From a virus, in the IMG/VR virus record IMGVR_UViG_3300035670_000431, positions 1 to 43,872 of that record: a stretch of 43,872 bases of DNA. One strand, 5' to 3'. Positions 13,530-24,400 of the stretch are shown here, one piece after another. A program made the position numbers and the translations under genes. The notes beneath the pieces are model-generated. The model was not told the DNA's origin. It was given only the letters and a program-made list of their open reading frames with translations, and did no database searches. Within the stretch, counting starts at the first letter, position 1, and each line of letters begins with the position of its first letter.

Positions 13530-15499
13530 TGGCAATTGAACGTAATCGTAAACCTCAACTTTCTAGAAAAAGAAAGTTATCAGAAGAGCCAGTAGAGCAC
13601 TTCAGTAACAAAATATTAAATCCGGATATTATTGATCAAAGACAAAAAGATACTGATCAGGTTTATACAAATCTAGCTAAATCTTATTTAAAAGGAAAAG
13701 TAGTAAGAGAAGCTATATCTAAAATGAATCCAGCTCAATGGATTCCAATAGAAGAAAACGACACGAATACTGCAGCGTCTGCTAGACGACTGTTTGAAGA
13801 AGAATCAAAAAATGGAACTATTATTACTTTTAATATGTTTCAGCAATGTGTCGATTCTTTGTTAAATCAAAAGAAAAAGATAAGCGGAAGTTATTTTTCA
13901 GGAAGTATACCTGGGGTATTAATAAATCAAACAGATAATGTAAGAGCTTTTAGTAAGAGCAATAAAGATAAGTTTAATCCACTTATTGAGTGGCTTAAGG
14001 ACAACGGCATAGCAGTGTCTATTATTGCTGCTATTACACTATCTCCTTGGTTTGACCAGTTCTATGCTTTGTCTACAGAAGAGTCTGGAGCAAAAGTATA
14101 CCACACTAGTAAGGTAATTATAGGTATTGTTATATTACTTGAATTAGGTGCTAAAGCACAGCAGATACTGGAAGTATTAAAACAGTCTAAAATAAAAACA
14201 CCAGAGATTGAAAATCAAGTTGCGGAATATGCAGAATCTAGCTACAAAAGAGCATCAGCTTTAAAAGATTTTGGAATAGATGCTGAAGAATTTAGAGAAT
14301 ATGTCAAGTCCGATGACTACAAGGTAATTGTTAATTATACAAAAGACTATTATGCTAGATATGGAGGACTAGATAAACCAAATGGATATTTAACAATAGA
14401 TCATTGGTTATCTTATTTACAGACAGCTCAACTTACTGAATTTGTTGGACAAGCACTAAACACATCTGTACACTTTTCTCCTAAATTTAGAGAAATATAC
14501 AAGAATGTAAACTATATTACTGATGAAGAGTTTAGTTCTTCTATATTTAGTCTATCAAAGAAGAATAAGAGTACCAGCAATAATAAAGTATCTATACCAA
14601 TTGCCGGTGGCATTGGAGTAATCGATTCAGTTGCTAAAAAATCTAGTGATTTTTTTGATAATATAGTAGATAGTCTAAGTTATTATTTGTCTGATAGAGC
14701 TTTATGTTGTTTAGTACAAATATTTGGTAAAGTAGGAAATACAGATTTAATGATTAGCATAGCAAGTGTTTGTAGAATACTGGCTATGGATTTTGGTATA
14801 TACTTATCTTTACTATTTAATATTTTTACAAGATTTTTAGCAGATATATTGCAAGCTTTGTTATTTAAGATTTTGACTTTATTAAATATGTTTTATGAAA
14901 AAATAGCTTCAAAGATAACAGAGTGGTTTTCTTATGACTCAGAAAGATTTAGCGCATGTGCTGGTATGTTCACTCTTGGGTGGGTAATTCTACATGCTGT
15001 CCGAGTCTTGTTTGAAAAAATGAAACAAATTATTAAGGATATATACACTATTATAGGGGAGTTTGGTGCAGGATTTGGTTCTAGAAAAGACTGGAGCTAT
15101 TCTGTCGAAAGAAGATACTTAATTGGTGTAGCTAGAATCTTAGAACTAATGGCTAGTAAGCTTTCTTTAGCAAATTCTTGCTACAATGCATCAAAAATAA
15201 ACAAATCAAGAAAAGACGTGACAGTACCAGAAATTGAATTTGATAATCCAGCTTTATTAGAAATTCTTAAAGAAACAGAACCAATAATTTCTATTTCTGA
15301 AGAAAATAAGAAAAAATTCTTTTCAAAATCTACTCCAAAGAAAACAGAAAACCTAAGAATAGACTTTGGAATAAATATTGAGCAAAATAATGAGGACGCT
15401 TCTGCTTCTGGTTGCGAGCAAGAAAAAGACAATTCTGCTGAATTAGATTTAATTATAAAAAATCTGACTAATACACTAAAACAAACTTTCAATGATTAA
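13529..15499 (+). CDS. hydrophobic hypothetical protein between terminase and portal (656 aa)
   Basis: Not recognised. Hydrophobic segments are seen near residues 160-173, 195-208, 390-456 (very long) and 476-495, flanked by charged, Lys-rich termini. The C-terminal 100 residues are acidic and disordered-looking. A large multi-segment membrane-like protein in this position is unusual for a tailed phage. It could be a virion protein delivered into the membrane, or an assembly factor. It overlaps terminase as TAATG and the portal by 8 bp, so all three are coupled. Confidence 0.7.
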   Translation: MAIERNRKPQLSRKRKLSEEPVEHFSNKILNPDIIDQRQKDTDQVYTNLAKSYLKGKVVREAISKMNPAQWIPIEENDTNTAASARRLFEEESKNGTIITFNMFQQCVDSLLNQKKKISGSYFSGSIPGVLINQTDNVRAFSKSNKDKFNPLIEWLKDNGIAVSIIAAITLSPWFDQFYALSTEESGAKVYHTSKVIIGIVILLELGAKAQQILEVLKQSKIKTPEIENQVAEYAESSYKRASALKDFGIDAEEFREYVKSDDYKVIVNYTKDYYARYGGLDKPNGYLTIDHWLSYLQTAQLTEFVGQALNTSVHFSPKFREIYKNVNYITDEEFSSSIFSLSKKNKSTSNNKVSIPIAGGIGVIDSVAKKSSDFFDNIVDSLSYYLSDRALCCLVQIFGKVGNTDLMISIASVCRILAMDFGIYLSLLFNIFTRFLADILQALLFKILTLLNMFYEKIASKITEWFSYDSERFSACAGMFTLGWVILHAVRVLFEKMKQIIKDIYTIIGEFGAGFGSRKDWSYSVERRYLIGVARILELMASKLSLANSCYNASKINKSRKDVTVPEIEFDNPALLEILKETEPIISISEENKKKFFSKSTPKKTENLRIDFGINIEQNNEDASASGCEQEKDNSAELDLIIKNLTNTLKQTFND

Positions 15500-17621
15500 C
15501 CCTATCAGGATTTCCGAGCCTATTCTCGGTAAAGATATAAAAACGGTTATCTCTTCTGCAAGAGCCAAAGAAGTACAGACTGTATTAGAAAATAGATCTA
15601 AAATATTAGGAAGAGTTCGTGGTTTTGAGTTTAAAGGCGGATCCAACTTTTCTAGATCAACAAGATTCACTGCTCCAATATATGACTTATCTGAAATAGG
15701 CAGAGCAGCAGATATTGAGCCTTACATTAATCAATCAGTAAGAAAACATAGAGAACAGATAATGAAAGAAGGCTACCAGCTTTTTGGTAGCGATGAGTCT
15801 ATGGTTTCTTATGTTAAGAAAAGATTATTTGAAATAGCTGTATTAAGTGGAATTACTACTCAACAGTGGTTAAGAGAAACAGTAAATAATTTAGTAACAT
15901 ACCACAATGCCTTTTTAATATTTAGAAGAGATTCTAACAGAGCTAGTGGTAAACCTATTAAGTTTTATGGTAAACAACTAGAACCTATTGCCGGTATATT
16001 TGTTGGAGATCCTACTACAATGGAAGTATCCGTAGATAAGTGGGGTAGTCCAAAAAAATGGAGACAATATGTTGAATATACAGAACACAATGAGTCTGAT
16101 TATGATAAGCAATACTCTGTAGAAGACGTTGTACATATTACTATAGATAAAAAGACTGGCTTTACTTTTGGAACTCCATTTTTGCTTCCTGTTTTAGATG
16201 ATATTAGGGCTTTAAGAAAGTTAGAAGAGATTGCAGTAATAGTTGCTGCAAAAGAAGCATTCCCCCTCTACCATTATAAAGTTGGAAGTGAATCTAGACC
16301 AGCTATGGTCTATGAAGGTGGGGATAACGAAGTTGATGTTGTTCTTTCTAGTGTAGCCAACTTACCAGCACAAGGATATATTGTAACCAGTGAACGTCAC
16401 GAAGTTAAGTTAGTAAGTAAGGATGGCTCAGCCCTTAATTTGTCCCCTTATTTAGAATATTTTGAATCTAGAGTTATTGCAGGATTAAGATTAAGTCCTT
16501 TAGATTTAGGTAGAGGAGGTACAGCAAACAGAGCAACAGCTGGTACCATAAATAAATCGCTACAAGATTCTGCTAAAGACTATCAACAAGTTATTTCAGA
16601 TTTTATCACCCATTTTGTTGTTCTTCCACTCTTATTAGAGGGTGGCTATGATGTTACAGAAGAAAATCTAGTTTATTTCGCTTTCCCAACAATAGATAAA
16701 GAACAAGAAAGAGCTGAACAAAACCATGGCTTACAGCTTTTTATGGGTAATAGTATTACTAGACAAGAATTTAGAAAGAAATACTTAAACTTGCAGCCAT
16801 TAGATCCTTCTTCTGAAGAAGACACTAATATTAGTATTCAAAATAAATATCAAAAAGAAATAGTTTCTTTACAAGGATCTTTTAAGACTGGACCTTCAAC
16901 ATCTGGATCAGATAAGAGTGTTTCTAATACAATATCTAACAGAGGACAGCCTACTAATCAGTTTGGAACAAAACCAGCCAAGAGTCGATTTAAAGCAAAC
17001 GATTACCTGTCAAAAATAAAAGAAAGATATAACTTATTAAAAACAAGTATTTTAAATACAATTAATGATCCTGAAATTGATACTTTTGTATTAGAAGAAT
17101 TATTCAGAGACTTTGTAAAACAAAGCACAGTGATATCTAAAGAAGCTATTTTAGAAAGAATAGAAGATGGATACAGTAAAGCTAAAAAAGAATATGATCT
17201 TAGAAATCCAGATACTGATATTGAATTTGAAGAATTAGGTCAGCGTGCTATAGACAGATTCTTTCTAAATTTTGTAACTAAGTCTTATTGGAAGACAATC
17301 AATCCATATAAAGATCAAATTTTTAATTCACTTAAAAGAGATAGTGATAACAACCTAGATATTACTAAAATAATATCATATCTAGAAGTGCTAAATAAAG
17401 GAATCATTAATTTGATTAATGATCAACTAATAACGTCAGAACGTTTTGGTTTTATTAAATTTGCAAAAAAAATAGGTAGCAAAACTATTGAGATCGTAAA
17501 TCCTGATAATTTAGAGAGCACCGTACTAGATATAAGTGAGTTAGTGTACAAAAACTTTATACCTACTCCAGAAAACGCTAACCATTTTCTAACATTTAGT
17601 TCAAATGACAAAAATACCTAA
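15492..17621 (+). CDS. portal protein
   Basis: A 709-aa protein forming the dodecameric ring at the capsid vertex through which DNA passes. Recognised by its position after terminase and by typical portal features: an N-terminal crown/wing region, VEDVVHITI (residues about 210-218) with a following GTPFLLPVLDDIRAL helix, and the stem/clip segment RVIAGLRLSPLDLG. A later acidic/helical C-terminal region of about 200 residues is longer than in many portals. Overlaps the prohead protease gene by 17 bp. Confidence 0.9.
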   Translation: MINPIRISEPILGKDIKTVISSARAKEVQTVLENRSKILGRVRGFEFKGGSNFSRSTRFTAPIYDLSEIGRAADIEPYINQSVRKHREQIMKEGYQLFGSDESMVSYVKKRLFEIAVLSGITTQQWLRETVNNLVTYHNAFLIFRRDSNRASGKPIKFYGKQLEPIAGIFVGDPTTMEVSVDKWGSPKKWRQYVEYTEHNESDYDKQYSVEDVVHITIDKKTGFTFGTPFLLPVLDDIRALRKLEEIAVIVAAKEAFPLYHYKVGSESRPAMVYEGGDNEVDVVLSSVANLPAQGYIVTSERHEVKLVSKDGSALNLSPYLEYFESRVIAGLRLSPLDLGRGGTANRATAGTINKSLQDSAKDYQQVISDFITHFVVLPLLLEGGYDVTEENLVYFAFPTIDKEQERAEQNHGLQLFMGNSITRQEFRKKYLNLQPLDPSSEEDTNISIQNKYQKEIVSLQGSFKTGPSTSGSDKSVSNTISNRGQPTNQFGTKPAKSRFKANDYLSKIKERYNLLKTSILNTINDPEIDTFVLEELFRDFVKQSTVISKEAILERIEDGYSKAKKEYDLRNPDTDIEFEELGQRAIDRFFLNFVTKSYWKTINPYKDQIFNSLKRDSDNNLDITKIISYLEVLNKGIINLINDQLITSERFGFIKFAKKIGSKTIEIVNPDNLESTVLDISELVYKNFIPTPENANHFLTFSSNDKNT

Positions 17622-19122
17622 ATTATTTAAATTCCAAGATTCTACTATTATAGAGCCTTCAATAGCATCCTCTCTTAAGAGAGATGCTTCTGATATTATT
17701 AGAAGAGAGCGAGGCACTAGATTAGAAGTAGAAATAGACGCTACTCATTCTGGCGTAATAACTAATAGAAGAGTATACCCTTCTAAATTTGTTTCTACTG
17801 GATACCTTTCTTTCTTTTCTAAAGAAAAGGGCGGCTCTTCGGATTATGATAAGCCTATTCTAAAACATCACGATATTGTAAACGATGCTATAGGCCGAAT
17901 TGTTGGAGCAAAATATACTCAGTTAAAGTTTGGAGATCAATTTTTATATGATTATTTATATCCAGACGAAATGGGTTCAAAAGGTTCAGGAGTTGTTACC
18001 GTAAAGGGAATTATTACAGATCCAGAATCTATTAATAAAATTGTTGATGGTAGATACTTAAGTGTCTCTGCCGGTCACTCGTCAGATACTTTTATTTGTT
18101 CAGTATGTGCAGACAGTCTTTACACCTGTGAGCATATTCCAGGTGAATCCTATGAGTCTGAGGACTCGGATGAAATGAAATTATGTTATGGTATAACAGG
18201 TACAATGACGTATAATGAAGTTAGCTTTGTCAACTTACCTGCACAACCTGTCGCTAAATTATTGAACTATAATTGGAAAGACGAATCCAAGGATACTTGG
18301 AATACAAACGCACTTACCAGCTTTAGCAAAGGCAAGAAAGAAATGGTTCGAACTTTCAAGCTTATTGATGAAGATGGTGAATTAAGTCTTTTGAACGGAG
18401 AACATCGTTCTTCTGTTAAGAAGACAGTAGTTGCAGTAAGCCCTGCAATTGCGGAGAAGCTCAAGCATAAAGTGTCTTCTGAAGACCAAAAATCTAATGA
18501 CGAGATTACAGATGTCCGTCAGGATGAAGTTGGAACTACCTCGGGAGTCTCAGATGTGGAGCAAGATCTTGATAAGGCTAAAAACTTAGATAATACATCT
18601 AATAAGGAAATTACAATGGATGCTAAGCAGATAGAAAAACTAGAAGCTGATAGCCAGGGCCTTAAAGATGAACTTACCGCTGCTAAAGCCAAAATTCAAG
18701 AATTGGAAAAGCAGGTAGAGGCTAAGGATAGTCAAATACAAAGACTTACCACCGACGCCACCGAGATGCAAACAAAGATGTCCAAGAGTCTTGCTTTCTC
18801 GTTAGCTACCTTAAAGGTAAGGCTCAAAAAGCCCGGTACCGAGGGAATAGACAGTAAAGACAAGCTTGACAGCTATGTCCAAACACTTTCTGCTCGTTCA
18901 GTAGATTCGCTTCAAGATTCGCTTGAAGATATTTTAATGGAGATGCCTAAAACTCCTGAAGCTCCCGTAGAGCCTAAGGGAAAGACAGTAGCTGAGTTGG
19001 CTGCTGACTCTAAAGTAGAATCTCCTACTTTGTCAAAGGGCGCTAAGCCTGTTGCGACAAAAACACCAAAATCAACACTTAAACGCGGTGTTGATGCTCT
19101 TTCAGAAGACCTTGGACTGTAA
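17605..19122 (+). CDS. prohead protease fused to scaffold
   Basis: A 505-aa protein. Residues 1-220 fit phage prohead (capsid maturation) serine proteases: LKHHD (His88/His89) followed by IGRI, and YLSVSAG with Ser153 as probable nucleophile. An insert with C165-x2-C168 and C175-x-H177 looks like a zinc knuckle. Residues about 338-390 form a coiled coil (KLEADSQGLKDELTAAKAKI) and the C-terminus is Pro/Lys-rich, a typical scaffold. An internal in-frame ATG at 18616 with its own SD suggests that a free scaffold is also made. Codon use shifts toward the capsid gene's preferred codons in the scaffold part. Confidence 0.9.
   Translation: MTKIPKLFKFQDSTIIEPSIASSLKRDASDIIRRERGTRLEVEIDATHSGVITNRRVYPSKFVSTGYLSFFSKEKGGSSDYDKPILKHHDIVNDAIGRIVGAKYTQLKFGDQFLYDYLYPDEMGSKGSGVVTVKGIITDPESINKIVDGRYLSVSAGHSSDTFICSVCADSLYTCEHIPGESYESEDSDEMKLCYGITGTMTYNEVSFVNLPAQPVAKLLNYNWKDESKDTWNTNALTSFSKGKKEMVRTFKLIDEDGELSLLNGEHRSSVKKTVVAVSPAIAEKLKHKVSSEDQKSNDEITDVRQDEVGTTSGVSDVEQDLDKAKNLDNTSNKEITMDAKQIEKLEADSQGLKDELTAAKAKIQELEKQVEAKDSQIQRLTTDATEMQTKMSKSLAFSLATLKVRLKKPGTEGIDSKDKLDSYVQTLSARSVDSLQDSLEDILMEMPKTPEAPVEPKGKTVAELAADSKVESPTLSKGAKPVATKTPKSTLKRGVDALSEDLGL
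18616..19122 (+). CDS. nested in-frame scaffold protein (168 aa)
   Basis: AAGGA followed by seven bases and ATG (18616) lies inside the protease gene, in frame, at residue 338 exactly where the coiled-coil scaffold begins (MDAKQIEKLEAD). Lambda (C/Nu3) and other phages make their scaffold this way. Separate expression would supply the excess of scaffold needed for capsid assembly. Supported by SD, position, domain boundary and more capsid-like codon use downstream; not proven. Confidence 0.65.
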   Translation: MDAKQIEKLEADSQGLKDELTAAKAKIQELEKQVEAKDSQIQRLTTDATEMQTKMSKSLAFSLATLKVRLKKPGTEGIDSKDKLDSYVQTLSARSVDSLQDSLEDILMEMPKTPEAPVEPKGKTVAELAADSKVESPTLSKGAKPVATKTPKSTLKRGVDALSEDLGL

Positions 19123-19141
19123 GATTTAAAGGAATACTAAA

Positions 19142-20044
19142 ATGACTATAAGAATTCCACGTGGCTATGATGTCAATCGTCCTTACTACAATGAGCTTTG
19201 CGAAGGTGTTCGTCCCGTAGCAGGCGCTATTGCTAAGGAAGCTTGGACCGGCCTTGCTCACACTAGAGTTGATGAGCTCCATCACGATCCTATCGTGCTT
19301 GAACCAGGTACCCTCGTTGGTATGGTAACTGGTGGCAACGCTGTTGCTGCGGGTAAGCTTGTCCCTGCCGTTCTCGGTACAGGATATGCTGATGCTGGTA
19401 ACCTCATTCAGGTCGGTGCTTCGAACGTTTGGAGTCTCCCAACTGCTTCGGGTTCGCACGCTGTAGGCAGAGTTAAGCCTCTTGGCGTTGTATATCAACC
19501 TATATACAGCTTCATGCTTCAAGCTCTCTACACAAATTACACCAGAAACACCGCCGTTGGCGTTGTTACTGACTACGTAATTCAAATTCCTGCCGTTAAC
19601 AGTGATGAATGGCTTATTGAGCCAGGCGATGCTGTTATGTTGGGTAGTGGTAAGCGTCACGGTATTGGCTTTATGTCGCCAAATCCAACCTACACTTCTC
19701 ACGAAGCGGGCTTCCACCTTGCTGGTCGTTATGCTCCAGTTAAGACCTATGCTTCGACATACAACGATATCCACGATAGAGTTGTTGGTCGCTGCTTAAG
19801 AAAAGTCAAATTGGGTGTTGGCGGTGACAACACTGTTCAAGGTGATACTCTTGTTGACAAGTTGTCAGATTTTGCTCTTGACTCAGCTGCTCAGCAAGAA
19901 TTCTCATTCCTTGAGAAAATCCAAACTGTCCCAGGATTTAAACTCACTGGTTCAGGCACCAAGGGCGTTCCTGCGTACTACCTTGGCGCTAAGGCTGACT
20001 CCAATAAAGAATATTGGGGCTTAACCCTTCTGATTCGCCTCTAA
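19142..20044 (+). CDS. probable capsid accessory (decoration) protein (300 aa)
   Basis: Lies between scaffold and major capsid protein with a good SD (AAGGAA) and the same strongly biased codon use as the capsid gene, indicating high expression. The sequence is beta-rich with Gly-rich loops (PGTLVGMVTGGNAVAAGKLV, shortened), without a signal peptide or enzymatic motif. Position and expression suggest a capsid decoration or cement protein; the family is not identified. Confidence 0.65.
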   Translation: MTIRIPRGYDVNRPYYNELCEGVRPVAGAIAKEAWTGLAHTRVDELHHDPIVLEPGTLVGMVTGGNAVAAGKLVPAVLGTGYADAGNLIQVGASNVWSLPTASGSHAVGRVKPLGVVYQPIYSFMLQALYTNYTRNTAVGVVTDYVIQIPAVNSDEWLIEPGDAVMLGSGKRHGIGFMSPNPTYTSHEAGFHLAGRYAPVKTYASTYNDIHDRVVGRCLRKVKLGVGGDNTVQGDTLVDKLSDFALDSAAQQEFSFLEKIQTVPGFKLTGSGTKGVPAYYLGAKADSNKEYWGLTLLIRL

Positions 20045-20063
20045 TATTTAAGGAGATATCAAA

Positions 20064-21419
20064 ATGAAAGATGAATTAAATTTTGATGTGTTTGATGAGG
20101 ACCAGAAGAAAGTCCTAATCAACCTTGTTGACAAACTCGAAGAAAAGACTAAGTCCCAGAAGGACGACTTTGGTTTCGAGGAAGATCCTCGTCTTAAGAA
20201 AGACAGAGCTAACCTTAAGAAAGTTGAAAAAGTTTGGAGAAGCAATGGTTATGTCGATATGACTACTGACCGTGTCTCTCTTGATCAGCTTTTAGACAAG
20301 GATAAGGAAGTTACTCGCCTTATGCGAGACAACTTTAGCACGGATCACCCGCTTCTTATTCCAAGAGTGCTTAGCACTATGGTTCGTGAAGCTATTGAGC
20401 CTAACTTGGTTCTCACTCCATTGATGACAAGAATCAACTACAGCGCTGGTACTAGAGTATCGTTCCCAACCTACGGTGCTTTAGCCAATGCTGCTGCTGA
20501 CCTTGCTGAAGGTGAAGAGTATCCAGAAGGTACCATGGAAATGGGTGGTCAGACCGAATGTATCATTGGCAAGTCGGGTATTGCCTGTAAGGTAACCGAA
20601 GAGCAAAGAAGATACAGCCAGTTTGACATCATTTCGATGAACCTTCGCGCCTGCGGCAGAGCCTTGGCTCGCCACAAGGAAAAGAAAGTTGCTAATCTTA
20701 TTACCAGCAATGGTACTATTCTTATTGATAATACCAGCACTGCTTATCCAAGCGCTACAGGCAGAAGTGCCTCAGGTGCCTACAATGGTACTTTGACCTT
20801 GGATGATATGTTCAAGGCTTGGGCGACTATGGCTGATAGCGGGTTTATTCCAAATACATTGATAATGCACCCCTTCAGCTGGAGAATCTTCGCTGAGCAA
20901 GGTATGGCTCGCGCTTTTGGTTTTGAAAATGGCATGGCTTCGATGTTCTGGCAGAATCCTAACGGTTCGGTCGGTAACGCTCCTCAGTGGGCTCAAACCA
21001 TGCTCAATCAAAACACTTACGTGTCGAGTCCTGAGAACATTGCTACTACTTTCACAAGAGTACCTTCGATGTTCCCAAGCGCCTTCAACATTATTGTAAG
21101 CCCATACATGACATACAATTCGAGCAACAACACCACGGACATTGTGTTCTGTGATGTTAACGAGCTTGGTATTCTTGTTGTTGACGAAGAGGTCACCTCG
21201 GACGAGTGGACCGATCCTTCGAAGGACATCATGAAAGTCAAGTTCCGTGAGCGCTACGGCTTGGCTGTCAAGAATGACGGTCGCGGTATTGGTCTGTTTA
21301 AGAACATCAAGATTGGTAAGAACTTTGACTTTGCTGACAGAGTCAGTGTCTCTTACGCTACTGGTGATCTTGCCAACGGATTAGGTACTGACGAATCGTA
21401 CACTGGTAACCCACTCTAA
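20064..21419 (+). CDS. major capsid protein (HK97-type fold)
   Basis: A 451-aa protein. The N-terminal about 75 residues are very charged (delta-domain-like, probably removed by the protease). The core follows, with LLIPRVLSTMVREAIEP and then LTPLMTRI, the usual capsid N-arm and E-loop pattern. Late capsid features such as an NIIVSPYMTY segment near residues 345-355 are also present. An ideal SD (AAGGAG) and heavily biased codons (many CTT, AAG, GGT) fit the most abundant virion protein. A strong terminator follows at 21445-21480. Confidence 0.93.
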   Translation: MKDELNFDVFDEDQKKVLINLVDKLEEKTKSQKDDFGFEEDPRLKKDRANLKKVEKVWRSNGYVDMTTDRVSLDQLLDKDKEVTRLMRDNFSTDHPLLIPRVLSTMVREAIEPNLVLTPLMTRINYSAGTRVSFPTYGALANAAADLAEGEEYPEGTMEMGGQTECIIGKSGIACKVTEEQRRYSQFDIISMNLRACGRALARHKEKKVANLITSNGTILIDNTSTAYPSATGRSASGAYNGTLTLDDMFKAWATMADSGFIPNTLIMHPFSWRIFAEQGMARAFGFENGMASMFWQNPNGSVGNAPQWAQTMLNQNTYVSSPENIATTFTRVPSMFPSAFNIIVSPYMTYNSSNNTTDIVFCDVNELGILVVDEEVTSDEWTDPSKDIMKVKFRERYGLAVKNDGRGIGLFKNIKIGKNFDFADRVSVSYATGDLANGLGTDESYTGNPL

Positions 21420-21444
21420 TAGTGGGTGACAGTTGATGATCTTT

Positions 21445-21480
21445 GGGGTTGGTTATTAACTTAACCAGCCCCTTTTTTTT
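21445..21480 (+). terminator. Rho-independent terminator after the major capsid gene
   Basis: GGGGTTGGTTA (21445-21455) pairs with TAACCAGCCCC (21462-21472) over 11 bp with one G-T wobble, followed by eight Ts. The next start codon is only 12 bp further on, so the downstream gene depends on read-through or a hidden promoter. Confidence 0.95.
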
Positions 21481-21491
21481 GGGTAAATTTT

Positions 21492-24400
21492 ATGGCACTA
21501 CTAAGAATCAAAAATAAATCTGCATACTCTAGAACAGGAGTAGTAACTCTTGGAATTCCTTTTTCTAAAGCAGAAAATATCAGAGAAACAGACAACTTAA
21601 TAGTTGCCGGAGCTTACTCTTCTGTAGCAGAAAATCAAAAAGTACAATGGTATCCTCAAGGAGCTAGATGGGATAACGGAGCAGTAAAATACGCAAGAGT
21701 TTCTTTTAAAACAGACTTAACTGCTAATGAAGAGAAAATTGCAGCCGTACTTAGATCCAATGATAGTGTATCAATTCCATATACAAGAACTAATGTTTCT
21801 TGGTCTGGTCTTCAATCTACTGTAGCAACAATTAGTATAGAAGGTACTACCTATCAAATACCTTTTCAAAATTTAGAGCTAATTGAAGGTGGCGGACCTA
21901 CAGATCACTATTCCAGATACAGAGTATTTACCCATTTACCTAACTCTCCTACTAACCCAAGAATAAGACATTTCTGGATAGATTTTGTAGCAGAATTCTT
22001 TTCTGATTTAAACTATGTTCAATTCTATTTTAGATTTGGATTTTATAGATTCTCTCCATCAGTAACTCCTTCAAGCCCAGATGCTGTAGATCCAAGATAT
22101 ACTTTAACACAACCTATTATTTTAGAGATAAACGGACCTACAACTGCATTTAGATTTGAAAACGAAAAGATTCAAGAAATTCAAACAATAACATCTACAC
22201 ATAAAAGATATACATTAATTAGTCCTGGACTTCATGGCGGCAAAGATGCTCTCCTTGTTCCTGGAATATCACATGCGTATAAAGGAGTTATGTGTTTTGG
22301 AACTCCATCTGGAGGTACTTTATCTGCAGAACTAGATAGTCAAATACTTGCTATTTCTGATGACTGGAAAACACTATTCCCAATTACAGGGACAATTCCA
22401 GATAACAGCAGACACACATACCTTACTGACGAGACCGAGAAACGCCGTAGAAGCGATCTTTTGTTACAGAATATATCTGCAGTCTCCTCTACAAGTAATC
22501 CCTACAGAGGGCCATATAACTGGCCTGCGGCCTGTAATACACCAAGAACTACAAATACAGGAACTCATGGTTACCGAGACTACGCCTTCGGATTAAGAGG
22601 CTGGCCTATTTTTGATTCTTCTAACTATAACTGGATTCCTTATTTAGAATTTACTACAAGACAACAAGCATTAAGAACTAACTGGTATTATAAAGATGAT
22701 GGTTCAGTAGTGACTCCTAATGAGTTACTTTCTGCTCAAGTACACATTTGGTCTGGTATGATGTTTGGTGCATCTCCAGCAAGCTTTGCTGGATATACTG
22801 TTGCTGCAGGAGAAAGTAATTTACCATATGCAGCTAATAACAGCCATGGTGGTCAACCAATATATGGACCAGATAAAGAACACTATACTAATACAATGTT
22901 CTTTTTACAAGCATTAATTAGTATGGACTGGTATAGCTTAGAGTACATGAAGATGTACGTTGCTTATTATATTAATGCAAATAGAGTAGATTCTTATCCA
23001 AGCTATGCTGCTTCAAGTATACATAGCTGGGGTAGCCCAAGAGCTATTGGAAGAACATCTCAAGATGCTGCAATGCTGTATGAATTTACTGCTGATCAAG
23101 AATTAAAATATTGGTTGCAGCGAAGGTACGATTTTAACATACAACAAAGAGGCAGACTGGCTAGACAATATACTCCTGGCTTATTTACTGAAAAAATAAG
23201 AGGAACTGAAGTCTTAGGAGTTTGTGATAAGGCTGCTTGTTTGAATTCTTTTAGACACTGGAGACCTTGGGAAGAAGGTGCTGCATGTCTTGGAAATTAC
23301 TTACTAGCTAAAGTATTATTGACTGAAGATCCTACAAGTACCTTAGGTGCTCAATACTTACAACTTTCGCGTGATGCCGCTGCTTCTTTAGTACTAGGTA
23401 ATACAATTCTTGATTGTACTCCTGGAACTGGTATAGCTAGCTTTACTATTGGTCCAGCTCCAGTAGGATCTACAGAACTAGCTCAATGGATTACAAATAA
23501 CGGCTTTGCTTTAGGTAGAATGATTACTGGTCAAACTAGCGGGGCTACAGGAAGATTAGTTTTAGTACACTATGCCGCTACATACGCAAGTGCAGCAACA
23601 AGATACTTGCAATTCTGGGTCAAAGATGTTCAAGGCACCTTCCAACCAGGAGAATATGTTAGATTAGATACTTCTTTATTAAGCACTCAGCCTATCTATG
23701 AAAGATTTGATTTCTGGGGAGCTATGTCTCAAAATCTAGAAATTACTACTAATACTGCGGACTTCGGTAGGTTATTAAATATAAACGATGCCTTAGAAGT
23801 AACTACTGTTCAAGACAATAACTATCCAGTTTCTATGTATCCATTTGGATATTTTAGAAACGCTAGATATTCTAGATCTTATCCTGTAGTTATAAGTCCT
23901 GCTGTCTCTATTGCTTTGGAAGCTGCTTCACAAAATTACTATCCAGATAGTAATGAACTTATTAAACAAAAAGCTACAGAATTAAGGGCTAAATTATTTA
24001 CTAGTTATGCGCCATCTAATCCTACGGATTATGATGAGTATATAGAATGTTTTATGGGCTATGTTGGTACTTTAACTGAAATACCAGATACTATAATAAA
24101 CTTTAATGTAACAAAGGTACAAGCAAACTTTAGTATAAAACAAGCCACGGCTTCTATAACAAATCCAATAAGAAATACAACTGCTACTAATTCTAGTACA
24201 CCTAGAGTTATTACAAGTACTACATATCCAAATGTAACGACTTCAACAGTAATTGATACAAGTACTTCGCCAATTGGCTCTAGAATTCGCTCAAGAACCT
24301 CAACACATATTGCTAGAGGAAGCGCTGTTGCTTCAGGCTTAGATAGTTCTAGTATTTTAATATCAGCACAAGATGCAGACTTAATCTATACAACAATAAT

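Noticed and set aside
17605-19122. Zinc-binding insert in the prohead protease as evidence of fusion with another enzyme
   Set aside because: The Cys/His cluster lies between catalytic Ser and the conserved C-terminal strand, an insertion type that I recall, unchecked, from some phage proteases, so no separate enzyme is implied.
19079-19774. Leftward 231-aa frame opposite the 300-aa gene
   Set aside because: It has no SD and mirrors the codon bias of the abundant rightward gene.
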